Assembly: GCA_018662305.1 (NCBI GenBank)
Contig: JABJGI010000133.1
Coordinates: 1 to 44,483, forward strand
DNA from: Porticoccaceae bacterium
Lineage (GTDB): Bacteria > Pseudomonadota > Gammaproteobacteria > Pseudomonadales > GM7GCV1
DNA length: 44,483 bases
Direction: 5' to 3'
Part shown: positions 19,268 to 29,376 of the stretch, one piece after another
Layout: each line of letters begins with the position of its first letter
How positions within the stretch are numbered: the stretch's first letter is position 1
Made by a program: the position numbers and the translations under genes
Notes under the pieces: model-generated
Seen by the model: only the letters and a program-made list of their open reading frames with translations
Told to the model about the DNA's origin: nothing
The model's database searches: none

Positions 19268-19924
19268 CTAGCTCGCACCGAATTCCACTCCCGCCGTGCC
19301 AGATTGCCAGAGGGGAAACTTCTGCATACAGCGAGCAAAGATGTCTGATTGGAGCCAGCTCTCCAACCAAATATCTAAGTACTCAAAGCTTTGTTGATCA
19401 AACCAGTCTTTATCGACAAAAGCGAACTGGCGAACAAAGGGAAAAATTGCGTAATCGGTGAAAGGACCCGTTTGAAATAGGTTTGCGGCGGCTCCCTGAA
19501 TTTCCAGCTGTGTGTCGAGCGCGAAGACAAATTCCATTGCCTTATCTCGATAATGCTCCTGCGACTGCTCAGGGTAGCCCACATGGTACTTATAGCGGTC
19601 CAACCAGTGCTTAAACTCCTTGTCATTGCGCTCTATGAGCGCAAGCTCAACTTCGCTTGGCATATTGAGATTTTCTTCACCTGCCTGATCAATCGCCCAG
19701 AGCATAATATCTCTGCTTTCATCCAAAACATCTCTCTCATCTAGTTGCAGCACCGGCACACGTTTCTTTGGTGCAATCTCTAGCATTTCTGGAGGTTTTT
19801 CTTTTAGAAGGATCTCTCGTAATTCAACGCAAACTCCCGTTTTGAGCAGCGCCAGCCGGGCGCGCATGGCATAGGGGCAGCGACGAAAGGAGTAGAGAAC
19901 TGGTAGTGGAGACTTAGGATTCAG
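19268..19924 (-). CDS. Glutathione S-transferase family protein (apparent CTG start)
   Basis: The open frame upstream of ATG 19867 encodes LNPKSPLPVLYSFRRCPYAMRARLALLKTG, which contains the GST/thioredoxin CPY motif; no ATG/GTG/TTG before the upstream in-frame stop. Confidence 0.75.
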   Translation of the reverse strand: MNPKSPLPVLYSFRRCPYAMRARLALLKTGVCVELREILLKEKPPEMLEIAPKKRVPVLQLDERDVLDESRDIMLWAIDQAGEENLNMPSEVELALIERNDKEFKHWLDRYKYHVGYPEQSQEHYRDKAMEFVFALDTQLEIQGAAANLFQTGPFTDYAIFPFVRQFAFVDKDWFDQQSFEYLDIWLESWLQSDIFARCMQKFPLWQSGTAGVEFGAS

Positions 19925-19935
19925 AACAGCAGTCT

Positions 19936-20421
19936 CTAATGCTGGTGTCCGCCGGGTCCATGAGCATGCTTGTGGGCAATTTCTTCTTCGGTGGCATCTC
20001 GAATATCGGTAATAAGGATCTCAAAAGTCAGATTCATCCCCGCCAGCGGGTGGTTTGAATCGATATCCACATTGAATTTACCAACCTTAATCACCCGCGC
20101 ATCAAATTGTCCTTCAGCAGTATTTACTTGAACAATTTGACCAGGTCGCAAACGCTGCTTTGCCTGAACCAAGTGCTTGATTGGAACTCGCTGCTGTCGG
20201 TCAGCCTTGGATTCTCCATAAGCCTGAGCAGGACTGAGATCAATCTTGAAGTTATCGCCTTCTGCCTTACCGACAAAGGCGTTTTCCATTGCCGGCAAAA
20301 TATTGTTGTGCCCATGCAGATAAATGGCTGGCTGATCTTCTGGGGTTTGCTCTATCAACATTCCATCTGTTTCGCTGAGTTGATAATGAAATGACACGAC
20401 TTTGTTTGCTGCAACCTGCAC
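19936..20421 (-). CDS. FKBP-type peptidyl-prolyl cis-trans isomerase (SlyD-like)
   Basis: VVSFHYQLSETDGMLIEQT, YLHGHNNILPAMENAFVGK, HPLAGMNLTFEI, His-rich tail. Confidence 0.9.
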   Translation of the reverse strand: MQVAANKVVSFHYQLSETDGMLIEQTPEDQPAIYLHGHNNILPAMENAFVGKAEGDNFKIDLSPAQAYGESKADRQQRVPIKHLVQAKQRLRPGQIVQVNTAEGQFDARVIKVGKFNVDIDSNHPLAGMNLTFEILITDIRDATEEEIAHKHAHGPGGHQH

Positions 20422-20570
20422 GAATTAACTCCGGAAAAATCTGGCGCCATTCTAATAAAGCAAAGCAAACTAAGCGAATGGATTAATCTCTCCCAGAAAA
20501 ATCTCAGATAGGGGCTTCATGAGCTGTGGCAAATTCCGCTATGCTCTCGAAAAAGTGCTTAGGATTTTTC

Positions 20571-21056
20571 ATGCCCTCTTTCGATATCGTCTCTGAAGTT
20601 GATGTAAACGAACTCCGTAACGCGGCGGAGAATACCCAAAGAGAAATTGCTACCCGTTATGATTTTCGCGGAGTCGAGGCGACAGTGGAATTTGCCGACT
20701 CTGTAGTCACTCTAAAAGCTGAGGCGGACTTCCAGTGCAAACAACTTTTGGATATGTTTGCGCAACAACTCACCAAACGAAAAGTAGACGCTCGCGCCAT
20801 GGACTATGACGAAGAGGCTGTACACAGCGGAAAAACATTTTCGCTGGCGGTGAAATTCAAACAGGGTATTGAACAGCCTGTTGCCAAACAGATCGTCAAA
20901 CTCACCAAGGATTCCAAACTCAAAGTTCAAGCCCAGGTTCAGGGCGACCAAGTTCGCGTCACTGGCAAAAAGAGAGACGATCTTCAGCAAGTAATGGCCA
21001 TGGTAAAAGATGCCGATCTGGGACAGCCATTCCAATTCAATAACTTCAGAGACTAA
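20571..21056 (+). CDS. yajQ: YajQ family nucleotide-binding protein
   Basis: [34 protein letters not shown] and [21 protein letters not shown]. Confidence 0.95.
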   Translation: MPSFDIVSEVDVNELRNAAENTQREIATRYDFRGVEATVEFADSVVTLKAEADFQCKQLLDMFAQQLTKRKVDARAMDYDEEAVHSGKTFSLAVKFKQGIEQPVAKQIVKLTKDSKLKVQAQVQGDQVRVTGKKRDDLQQVMAMVKDADLGQPFQFNNFRD

Positions 21057-21062
21057 TTCACT

Positions 21063-23399
21063 GTGACTGACAACCCCATCAGGAGATTCCTGAGACCAAG
21101 CCGACCCTGGGTATGGCTAATTGGGCTTCTGTCGATATATCACTTGGCTGGCGTGGTTGTCGCTCCCTTGGTCGCTGAAAGGCAGCTTGGGAATTTTGCT
21201 GAACAAAGGTTGGGGCTAGATGCCAGTCTCTACCGCATCCGTATCAATCCCTACAGTTTCAGTATGCAAATTGAGCAGCTTGAGATAACGGACGCCGAGC
21301 CATTGCTGTCTTTCGACAACCTGCGCCTGAATATTCAACCCCTTAGTTATATCCGAGCCCGGCAGATACACATTCGATCTCTTGAGATTTTTGGGCTCTC
21401 CGTCTCACTACAAAGATTTGAAGACGGCGCTACCAATATTGAAAGGCTGCAAGAAAGATTCACGGAAACTGCAATTGAAGAAGACACAACTACCGAGTCG
21501 CAAACCAACACGGAGCCGGTAGAACTTCTGATATCCAGCCTTGCGTTAGTTGATGCGTCCTTGAGTTTGAGGGACGAGGCTCTAGAAATTCCCCTAGATT
21601 TTCAGATTGAGCAGCTGCAGTTTCATCTAACCGACTTCTCCAGCCTGTCCGAGCAGGCAGCAAAACTTGAACTCGAACTGGATGTCGCCAGCGGAGGCAG
21701 TCTGGAAGTGTCCGGAAACATTGGACTCGCACCGGAATTCAACAGCTCCCTTCTGCTTTCTCTGGATCGGCTTTCGCTAACCCCACTACATTCCTATTTG
21801 AGTGAAACTACGCAGATAGCATTTGCCTCCGGCGTTCTAAACCTGGAGGGCACGGCTGATATCACAAGCGAGGAACCCTTTGCATTTCAAGGGAGCACCT
21901 CAATTGAGGATTTGGATCTAGAGTATCTGCAACAACCCCTGCTAACTTGGGATGAGATCTCTCTACCGCAAAACTTCTTTTCCTTGGCAGAGAATCGGTT
22001 AGAAGTATCGGAGATCGTCCTCTATCAAGCTTTCGCTCGGACGATAATCAACCAAACAGGCGCTACAAATATTGGTGAAGCCTTATCCGGAGACTCTCTC
22101 TCTAATTCAGACAATTCAGATGCTTCAGAATTAGTGGCCGACTCCGCAATAGAGGAGTCTAGCGACGCAGCCCCGCCCTCTGATGCCATGAGAATTGAAA
22201 TAGATTCGATTCTCGTCAATGAAGCAGAAATGTTTTTTGCCGACTATTCATTGCCTCTTCCCTTCATTGCGGAAATTAGCGGCCTCAACGGCGAAGTCTC
22301 CGCGATTTCCAATCTCAGCAGCGCTCCTGCAGCTCTTGATTTGGGAGGGCAAGTTGGTGACTTTGGTCTTGTCTCCATAAATGGGCAGCTACGCCCTCTT
22401 CAACCTCAGGAACTTACGCAGATTGAGCTGGCCTTCGAAAACATCGAGATGCTGGATCTGTCGCCCTATCTAATCAAGTTTGCAGGGCGTGCAATTGAAA
22501 GTGGCAAGCTGGACGTAGACCTTAACTATCAAATCAACTCCAGTCAGCTGCAGGGGAATAACCAAATGGTGATGCGCGACTTTTCACTCGGAGAAACAGT
22601 GGAAAGCCCCGACGCACTGAACCTTCCACTGGGGCTCGCCATCGCCCTACTGAAAAACTCGGATGACGTAATTGATCTCGAGCTGCCCGTTAGCGGCGAC
22701 CTAAGTGACCCTCAGTTTAGCTTCGGAAGTATTATTCAAACGGCCTTCACCAACCTTATTGGCAACATTGTCAGCTCACCATTCAGATTTTTAGGGGGAC
22801 TAATAGGTAGCGAAGAACCCTTAGACAATATAGTTTTTGATGCCGGCAGTTCTGAGCTAAGACCACCCGAGCAGGAAAAGTTAATCAAGCTCGTTAGTGC
22901 TCTGGCGGAACGGCCTCAAATTACCCTTGGTATTGCGCCCACTTTCAATAGAGCCATCGATTCATTAGCCCTAAGGGAGAATGCCGTTGAGGACAGAGTC
23001 ACAATCCGGGTAGAGGCAATAACGGAAACAGGTCTAACTGTTCTCGACCAACGAATCCAAGCGCTTGAATCCTTAGTATTAGAGGCGGATGCTACTGAGG
23101 CTCTCGCGAACCTGAGAGCACTGCACTCTCAACCACTATTGACCACTGCAACAGATGGGTCTTCACAGACCGAAGAGTTGGATCGACCTGCCTATGCCGC
23201 AGACCTGGAATTATGGCTTGTACAATCCGAAAATATTGATGAAAGCCAGTATCTGGAACTAAGAGCGCAAAAAATCCTAGACTATTTGCTGGAAACCGAA
23301 TCGGAATTAGCTGCCCGAATAGAGGTCAGCGGGGACATTAGCAGCCTCGATGAAAGTTCAGAGAATGTAACCGTTTTATTAAGTCTAACAAACACTTAG
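21063..23399 (+). CDS. DUF748 (AsmA-like) domain-containing protein
   Basis: N-terminal TM; repeated AsmA-like strands; GKLDVDLNYQINSSQLQGNNQMVMRDFSLG...LPLGLAIALLKNSDDVIDLELPVSGDLSDPQFSFG. Confidence 0.85.
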   Translation: MTDNPIRRFLRPSRPWVWLIGLLSIYHLAGVVVAPLVAERQLGNFAEQRLGLDASLYRIRINPYSFSMQIEQLEITDAEPLLSFDNLRLNIQPLSYIRARQIHIRSLEIFGLSVSLQRFEDGATNIERLQERFTETAIEEDTTTESQTNTEPVELLISSLALVDASLSLRDEALEIPLDFQIEQLQFHLTDFSSLSEQAAKLELELDVASGGSLEVSGNIGLAPEFNSSLLLSLDRLSLTPLHSYLSETTQIAFASGVLNLEGTADITSEEPFAFQGSTSIEDLDLEYLQQPLLTWDEISLPQNFFSLAENRLEVSEIVLYQAFARTIINQTGATNIGEALSGDSLSNSDNSDASELVADSAIEESSDAAPPSDAMRIEIDSILVNEAEMFFADYSLPLPFIAEISGLNGEVSAISNLSSAPAALDLGGQVGDFGLVSINGQLRPLQPQELTQIELAFENIEMLDLSPYLIKFAGRAIESGKLDVDLNYQINSSQLQGNNQMVMRDFSLGETVESPDALNLPLGLAIALLKNSDDVIDLELPVSGDLSDPQFSFGSIIQTAFTNLIGNIVSSPFRFLGGLIGSEEPLDNIVFDAGSSELRPPEQEKLIKLVSALAERPQITLGIAPTFNRAIDSLALRENAVEDRVTIRVEAITETGLTVLDQRIQALESLVLEADATEALANLRALHSQPLLTTATDGSSQTEELDRPAYAADLELWLVQSENIDESQYLELRAQKILDYLLETESELAARIEVSGDISSLDESSENVTVLLSLTNT

Positions 23400-23439
23400 A
23401 CGCCAAAAACTTAACTCAGAGTTCATAAAATTCCGCAGC

Positions 23440-23462
23440 TTTTGTCCAAAATATGGACAAAA
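23440..23462. promoter_or_regulatory. Inverted repeat TTTTGTCC-N7-GGACAAAA, operator-like
   Basis: Perfect 8-bp inverted repeat between the DUF748 gene and the TonB receptor gene. Confidence 0.4.
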
Positions 23463-23549
23463 GGAATAGTCTCTTAGACAAATACCAAATTACTCCCCAT
23501 TAATTGGAACTAGTTGCCTCAAAGGAATGATGTCGGGCTATACGACTTT

Positions 23550-23568
23550 TTGTACTTTTCGAGTACAA
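23550..23568. promoter_or_regulatory. Inverted repeat TTGTACT-N5-AGTACAA in receptor 5' region
   Basis: Perfect 7-bp inverted repeat about 30 nt upstream of the receptor start. Confidence 0.4.
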
Positions 23569-23599
23569 GCAGCGTCTCAATTTATTTAGGGGAAAAATC

Positions 23600-26203
23600 A
23601 TGAATATTGCCAGGAACATTGTGTCCAAGCTGACAGCGCTAATCGCGGCAGTGGTGCTAATTGGATCAAATACTTTAGTCATTTCTCAGGCGGGAGCGCA
23701 GGAAATAGAAGAAGTGTTTGTACTGGGGTCCAGGGCCCTAGGTCGGACAGCGGCGGACTTGCCAGTGCCGGTAGACAATCTAACTTCTGAAGCCATGGAA
23801 ACCACCGGGCAAACAGAAGTAGGTCGGATGCTTCAAGTGCTCGCCCCTTCGTTCAACTTTTCCAGCTCCAGTATCAGTGATGGCACCGATGCCCTGCGTC
23901 CAGCGACTTTAAGAGGCCTGGGTCCAGATCAAACTTTGGTTTTGGTAAACGGCAAACGTCGACATCAGGCTTCGCTGATTCATATCAATACTTCAGTTGG
24001 TCGCGGTACCGCTGGTACTGATATGAACGCCATACCCGCCACCTCCATTAAACGCATTGAAGTGCTAAGGGATGGTGCTGCAGCCCAATACGGCTCAGAC
24101 GCGATAGGCGGCGTGATAAACATTGTGCTCAATGATGATGACACAGCCGGACGCTTCAGCATTTCTCAAGGCCAATACTCAGAAGGTGATGGCGCTACCA
24201 CCAATATCGATCTTTCCAAGGGATTTGCCTTTGGTGATTCTGGCTGGCTAAACCTTGCTCTGAATATGCGCGACAGAGAAAATACCAATAGAGCCGCACC
24301 TCAGGGTGGCTGCCTATATGGTGGGTGTGTTGATACTGACGGCAACGGTTTCCTAGAACCCGCTCCCGGCAACGAGACCCTTGAAGTGAGCGGTCCGGGA
24401 CGAGACGGTTTCCGTATCGGTGATGCCGACTCTGAGCAAACAGCCTTTACCCTCAATGCCGGTACCGAGCTTGGAGAGGGTGAGCTCTATGGTTTTGTCA
24501 CCTACTCCACCCGAGACAATGAATCCGGTGCATTCCACAGGAATCCTACCGGCAGCAATGGCGTAGATAGCGCCCTATTGACTGACGGACTAAATCCCGC
24601 TGATACCAATGGTTTTCTGCCATTGATTCAGTCTGAGATCCAGGACATGTCCTATTCCGTTGGCTATCGCATGGATTTTGAAGACGCCAGCTTCGATATC
24701 TCTTTAACCACCGGCGAAAACACGATCGACTACACAACAGCCAATAGCGCTAACTATTCCTACGCTAACTTCCTGCAATTTGATCAAGGTCTTAGCGATG
24801 CAGAAATTCGCAGTACCATTCCTCGCTCAGCTAAAGCATATGGTCTTGAGCTGGGTCTTACTACGCTCAACCTAGACTTCACCAAACAGTATGATCAGCT
24901 CTCCCTGGCGGCAGGTGCTGAGTACCGCAATGACGCTTATAAGGTGATTGCTGGTGATGAATATTCTTACTTTGACTACGATTCTGACCCCGTAACTGGA
25001 TTGGCGCTCTACGCCCAAAATGCGGGTGGAAGCATTCAAGGCTTTAACGGCATCGGACCAGAATCAGAAGTCGATGAGACTCGAAGCGTAATATCCTTCT
25101 ATCTGGACGGTGAATACCAAGTCACCGACGATTGGATGGTAAGTGCTGCAGCACGATTTGATGAATACGACGGTTTCGGCGACACAGTAAATATTAAGCT
25201 GGCTACCAACTTCGCCATTTCAGACACTCTTCGTTTACGTGCTGCTACCAGCACCGGCTTTAGAGCGCCTTCAATGCAGCAACTCTATTTCAACAACATC
25301 AGCACCCAGATTCGCGCAGCTGGCGCGGTGACCGTGGGTACTTTCCGCAATAATAGTGCTGCGGTACAGGCTCTAGGTGTGCCTGAGTTGAAAGAGGAAG
25401 AGTCAACCAACTACAGCCTTGGTGTAGTTGCGGATCTCGGTGGCTGGAATGTTGCAGTCGACTACTACTCAATTGATATTGATGACCGCATTGGTATCAG
25501 CAATCAGTTAGACGCCGGCGTTGATCCAGAAAATAACGATGGCGACCCTCTGACTGATGATACTGGCGCAATTGCCACTGCCTTGGCATCTGTAGGAGCC
25601 GAAGCTGCGCAATTTTTCCTCAACGGTATGAATACAGAAACCTCCGGTTTTGACATTGTTTCAACCTACAGCGGAATGGAGTTTGCGGACGGCAACCTGG
25701 ATCTAACTCTTGCAGCCAACTTTACCGAAACAGAAGTTACCGACATTTTTGTCCCAAATGCTGGTGCTCTGTCATCGGTAGATCCTAGTGAAGTTATTAG
25801 CGCTCAAGATATTTCGATCATTGAAGAGTGGCAGCCACAGGATCGTATTAGCCTAAGTGGCCTCTATACCAAAGATCAGTGGACGGTAAATCTTGCCTTT
25901 AACCGATTCGGCGAATACACCGTTGTTGATAGCTCACCCCAGACCTACAGCGCAGAGATACTGACGGACCTCTACGTAAAATATTCTCTGAGCGATAATA
26001 TGAGCTTGTCATTCACCGGGAACAATATTTTCGATGTGACTCCAGACGAAACCACTAATACTGGATCTCGCGGAGGCAGTTTCGAATCAGCTCCTGGCGC
26101 CGAAGATCTGGCTAGCCCAACCGTTTTCAGATATTCAAGACGGTCTGCACCATTTGGATTTAACGGTGCTTATTACGCAGTTGGGCTTTCCTATAACTTC
26201 TGA
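23600..26203 (+). CDS. TonB-dependent receptor
   Basis: Signal peptide; plug domain RPATLRGLGPDQTLVLVNGKRRHQ...RIEVLRDGAAAQYGSDAIGGVINIVL; C-terminal aromatic GLSYNF. Confidence 0.93.
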   Translation: MNIARNIVSKLTALIAAVVLIGSNTLVISQAGAQEIEEVFVLGSRALGRTAADLPVPVDNLTSEAMETTGQTEVGRMLQVLAPSFNFSSSSISDGTDALRPATLRGLGPDQTLVLVNGKRRHQASLIHINTSVGRGTAGTDMNAIPATSIKRIEVLRDGAAAQYGSDAIGGVINIVLNDDDTAGRFSISQGQYSEGDGATTNIDLSKGFAFGDSGWLNLALNMRDRENTNRAAPQGGCLYGGCVDTDGNGFLEPAPGNETLEVSGPGRDGFRIGDADSEQTAFTLNAGTELGEGELYGFVTYSTRDNESGAFHRNPTGSNGVDSALLTDGLNPADTNGFLPLIQSEIQDMSYSVGYRMDFEDASFDISLTTGENTIDYTTANSANYSYANFLQFDQGLSDAEIRSTIPRSAKAYGLELGLTTLNLDFTKQYDQLSLAAGAEYRNDAYKVIAGDEYSYFDYDSDPVTGLALYAQNAGGSIQGFNGIGPESEVDETRSVISFYLDGEYQVTDDWMVSAAARFDEYDGFGDTVNIKLATNFAISDTLRLRAATSTGFRAPSMQQLYFNNISTQIRAAGAVTVGTFRNNSAAVQALGVPELKEEESTNYSLGVVADLGGWNVAVDYYSIDIDDRIGISNQLDAGVDPENNDGDPLTDDTGAIATALASVGAEAAQFFLNGMNTETSGFDIVSTYSGMEFADGNLDLTLAANFTETEVTDIFVPNAGALSSVDPSEVISAQDISIIEEWQPQDRISLSGLYTKDQWTVNLAFNRFGEYTVVDSSPQTYSAEILTDLYVKYSLSDNMSLSFTGNNIFDVTPDETTNTGSRGGSFESAPGAEDLASPTVFRYSRRSAPFGFNGAYYAVGLSYNF

Positions 26204-26224
26204 CCTGCCTAGCTTCAACCAAAC

Positions 26225-26252
26225 AAAAAATCCGGCTTTTGCCGGATTTTTT
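26225..26252 (+). terminator. Rho-independent terminator
   Basis: aaaaaaTCCGGCttttGCCGGAtttttt directly after the TonB receptor. Confidence 0.88.
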
Positions 26253-26347
26253 GTTTTATACCTATTGAATACAATTTAGTGAAACCAACTAAGCGCAATT
26301 TATTTTCATCAAGCTATAGTAGGATGTCGATCAGCGAAAATTAGTAT

Positions 26348-27463
26348 TTGGGGGTATCAATGCTTCGCGTAATCTTTTTTGCAATAATCATTTTTCTTGG
26401 GCTTTCTGGGGGCTCGGCTTGGGCGCAAGAAGGCACCAATGCTGCAAATGTCTTAGGAGCTCCAATAAGTGATATCGCAACGGCGCCTTCTCATCAGGAG
26501 GGATTCCCTCTCTGGGCATACGGCTACATAACTCCTCCCACTGCTCCAGAAGATTGGAGAGAAATGTGCGTGGGCTCGAGACCTAGAGAATGCGACAGAC
26601 CCGGAGGCATGCCGCGAGATACTTCTGGTACTTTGTTGCGTGTGGAGGGAAGTGATCTCGCATTTACTCAGACTGAAATAACAGCGCCCTATGCTCCGGC
26701 GGATTGGTTTCCGCAAGATCACCCACCCATGCCTGATGTTGTTGCCCACGGCATAGAAGAGATTGAAATGCGAGCCTGTGCAATCTGTCACCTGCCAAAC
26801 GGTCAGGGCTTGATGCAAAATGCGCCAGTTGCAGGGCTTCCTGTGGACTATTTTCTGCGACAACTTGAAGAAATGGCCAGCGGTGCTCGACAAACCTCCG
26901 ATCATCACAAAGCGAATGGCTTTGAAATGGCCGCAATGGCCAGAGCTCTATCTCCAGAGCAAGCCATGGAAATCGCCGAGTACTACGGTTCGATTCCTTT
27001 TAAACCCTGGGTAAGAGTTATTGAATCAGACACTGTCCCCAAATTTACCGCGTCCAGAAATGGCTTGCTTATGAAGGTAGAGGGCGACGAAACCGAGCCA
27101 CTGGGTAATCGTCTTATTGAGTTACCAGAGGATACTTACAACACCAACAATCTGCGTAACCCTCGATCCGGAATGGTTGCCTACACACCGATCGGCAGTC
27201 TGGCTCGCGGTCGGGAAATTGTTGAAACCGGTGGTGGCGTTAGTGTTGCCTGTGCCGCCTGTCACGGCGCGGATTTGCGCGGCACAGCCATTGCACCTCC
27301 GATCGCCGGCAGACAGCCAAGCTATATCGGTCGACAGTTGTATGATTTTCAGCAAGGCAATCGCAACGGGATCATGGCGCCACTAATGATTCCTACGGTG
27401 CAGAATCTATCTCCCGATGACCTTTTGGCTTTAGCGGCCTATGTGGCGTCTCTATCACCCTGA
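26348..27463 (+). CDS. Diheme cytochrome c
   Basis: Signal peptide; two CxxCH motifs (CAICH, CAACH); PSYIGRQLYDFQQGNRNG...MIPTVQNLSPDDLLALAAYVASL. Confidence 0.9.
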   Translation: MGVSMLRVIFFAIIIFLGLSGGSAWAQEGTNAANVLGAPISDIATAPSHQEGFPLWAYGYITPPTAPEDWREMCVGSRPRECDRPGGMPRDTSGTLLRVEGSDLAFTQTEITAPYAPADWFPQDHPPMPDVVAHGIEEIEMRACAICHLPNGQGLMQNAPVAGLPVDYFLRQLEEMASGARQTSDHHKANGFEMAAMARALSPEQAMEIAEYYGSIPFKPWVRVIESDTVPKFTASRNGLLMKVEGDETEPLGNRLIELPEDTYNTNNLRNPRSGMVAYTPIGSLARGREIVETGGGVSVACAACHGADLRGTAIAPPIAGRQPSYIGRQLYDFQQGNRNGIMAPLMIPTVQNLSPDDLLALAAYVASLSP

Positions 27464-27467
27464 TAAT

Positions 27468-27944
27468 CTAAAGATCAAAGGGCTTTAACTTCTCGTGTAG
27501 GTCTTCCCGAGCTTCCATCATTTGCTTGGCGAAGGCCTGGAGATTTTTGTCCTCATCTGACTGAGGTTTCCACTGAGGTACTCCAGTGGGTTTACCTTCA
27601 TCATCAATAGCGACAAAAACGATGATGCAACGCGTAGTGAGCTCATAATCTCCGGTGCGGATATCTTTTGAACTCACGTTTACTAGGATATGCATACTGG
27701 AATTGCCCGTATAAATTATCTTGGCTTCCAGCTCCACCAGGTCACCAACACGAATGGGTTTGATAAAACGAATGCCACCAACAAAGACGGTGACACAGTA
27801 GGATTCACTCCAGTTTCCGGCACAGGCGTAGCCCGCTTCATCGATCCACTTCATCACAGCGCCACCGTGCACCTTGCCACCAAAATTTACGTCGGTTGGC
27901 GCGGCTAGTTGTCTCAAGGTGACCATTCGGCTATCTATTGTCAT
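27468..27944 (-). CDS. Acyl-CoA thioesterase (hotdog fold)
   Basis: NFGGKVHGGAVMKWIDEAGYACAGNW and VGDLVELEAKIIYTGNSSMHI. Confidence 0.92.
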   Translation of the reverse strand: MTIDSRMVTLRQLAAPTDVNFGGKVHGGAVMKWIDEAGYACAGNWSESYCVTVFVGGIRFIKPIRVGDLVELEAKIIYTGNSSMHILVNVSSKDIRTGDYELTTRCIIVFVAIDDEGKPTGVPQWKPQSDEDKNLQAFAKQMMEAREDLHEKLKPFDL

Positions 27945-27982
27945 AGGTGTTCAAAGCTTCGTTTGGAAGAGTGGCAAGAATT

Positions 27983-28774
27983 CTACTCACATTCCTGATA
28001 TTCCGACAGAAAACAGTCGAATGCCCAGCGGTGAGCCTGCACTAGCTGCTCCGGTGATAAAGCATCCTTGAGTACCTGTAAACTTGCTTCTGCTTGGGAA
28101 TAATCTAGCGAATCGGCCAAATATACCCAGTAATAAGCCCTTACCAGATCCTTAGGAAGACCGTCTCCTTGAGCATACTTGGCGCCAATATTGAACATGG
28201 CAGCGCCGTCACCCTGCTGGACCGCAGCGAAAAACCATCGAGTTGCCTGGTCGTGGTCCTGTTCCGTACCTATACCGCGATGGAACATCAAACCCAGATT
28301 AAATTGTGCCCCTACCATGCCTTGCTCAGCCGCCTGTATAAACCAATGCACAGCGATTGAATCGTCTTCCTCCACTCCTCGGCCCCGCATGTAGGCTAGC
28401 CCGAGGTTGTATTGCGCTGCACCCAAGCCCTGATCAGCTGCTAAACGGAACCAACGCGCTGCCTCCGCATCATCTTCCGCAATGCCATAACCCTCTGAAT
28501 ACATCACGCCAAGATTTGCTTGCGCGCTAGCAAACCCCTGATCTGCAGATCGTCTATACCAGTTCAGAGCCTCAATATCGTTCTCTTCAACTTCAATGCC
28601 CTGGTCATATTGATAGGCAACCCGGTATTGGGCGGCAGCGTCCCCCTGCTCAGCCATCGCCAACGACTCTTCAAAAGTCTGCGCAGCAACCGAACCAGCT
28701 GAAATTAGCGACAGCAGTAGTAGTCCAAGCCGAACTAGGTCCAATTGAATACGAAGAGTGGATAAGGGATTCAT
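27983..28774 (-). CDS. Secreted Sel1-repeat protein
   Basis: Signal peptide plus tandem repeats of the type ALNWYRRSADQGFASAQANLGVMYSEGYGI. Confidence 0.92.
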   Translation of the reverse strand: MNPLSTLRIQLDLVRLGLLLLSLISAGSVAAQTFEESLAMAEQGDAAAQYRVAYQYDQGIEVEENDIEALNWYRRSADQGFASAQANLGVMYSEGYGIAEDDAEAARWFRLAADQGLGAAQYNLGLAYMRGRGVEEDDSIAVHWFIQAAEQGMVGAQFNLGLMFHRGIGTEQDHDQATRWFFAAVQQGDGAAMFNIGAKYAQGDGLPKDLVRAYYWVYLADSLDYSQAEASLQVLKDALSPEQLVQAHRWAFDCFLSEYQECE

Positions 28775-28791
28775 AGGTATTTTGGTCTAAC

Positions 28792-29376
28792 TCAGATTGG
28801 CATATCCAAACAACTGATATTTGCCGGATGGTCAATATCAATTGCGGCTTCGGGAATTTCGAGAAGCTGAACGCTATGGCTATTTTCTACCAGAACTTTT
28901 TTTGCGCCCCGATCACCCTGCAGTTCCAGCAATTTGGCAAAAAAAGGCTGAGGGAATATCGCTGGCACTCCCACCGTATCCATATAGCTCGCCGCACACA
29001 TCAGATCAGGTGATTCTTGCCATTTTATGATCAGTTTTTTTAGCTGCTCTTCCAAAATTAGTGGCTGGTCGCCTGCGACAAATAGAATCGCCTGATACTT
29101 TGTCTCTAATTGCTTTGTCGCTGCTCGGACAGAAGAGCTGATTCCTTCCTGCCATTCCGGATTTGAAATTATTTGGTGTTTATCTATCTTCAGCTGAGAC
29201 TGAATTTCTTCGCCTTTGGCCCCGAGAACAACAAAGAGATGGGCTTTATCTAGCCGCGGACAGGTCTCGAGAACATGCTGAAGCATGGGTTTACCCTGTA
29301 CCTGCGCCAACTGCTTCGCACTACCGAATCTGCGCGCCTCTCCGGCAGCGAGTATCACAACTGCCAGTGGGCTCAC
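28792..29376 (-). CDS. MocA-like molybdenum cofactor cytidylyltransferase / NTP transferase
   Basis: VVILAAGEARRFGSAKQLAQVQGKPMLQHV; overlaps the xdhC-like gene by 4 nt. Confidence 0.88.
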   Translation of the reverse strand: MSPLAVVILAAGEARRFGSAKQLAQVQGKPMLQHVLETCPRLDKAHLFVVLGAKGEEIQSQLKIDKHQIISNPEWQEGISSSVRAATKQLETKYQAILFVAGDQPLILEEQLKKLIIKWQESPDLMCAASYMDTVGVPAIFPQPFFAKLLELQGDRGAKKVLVENSHSVQLLEIPEAAIDIDHPANISCLDMPI

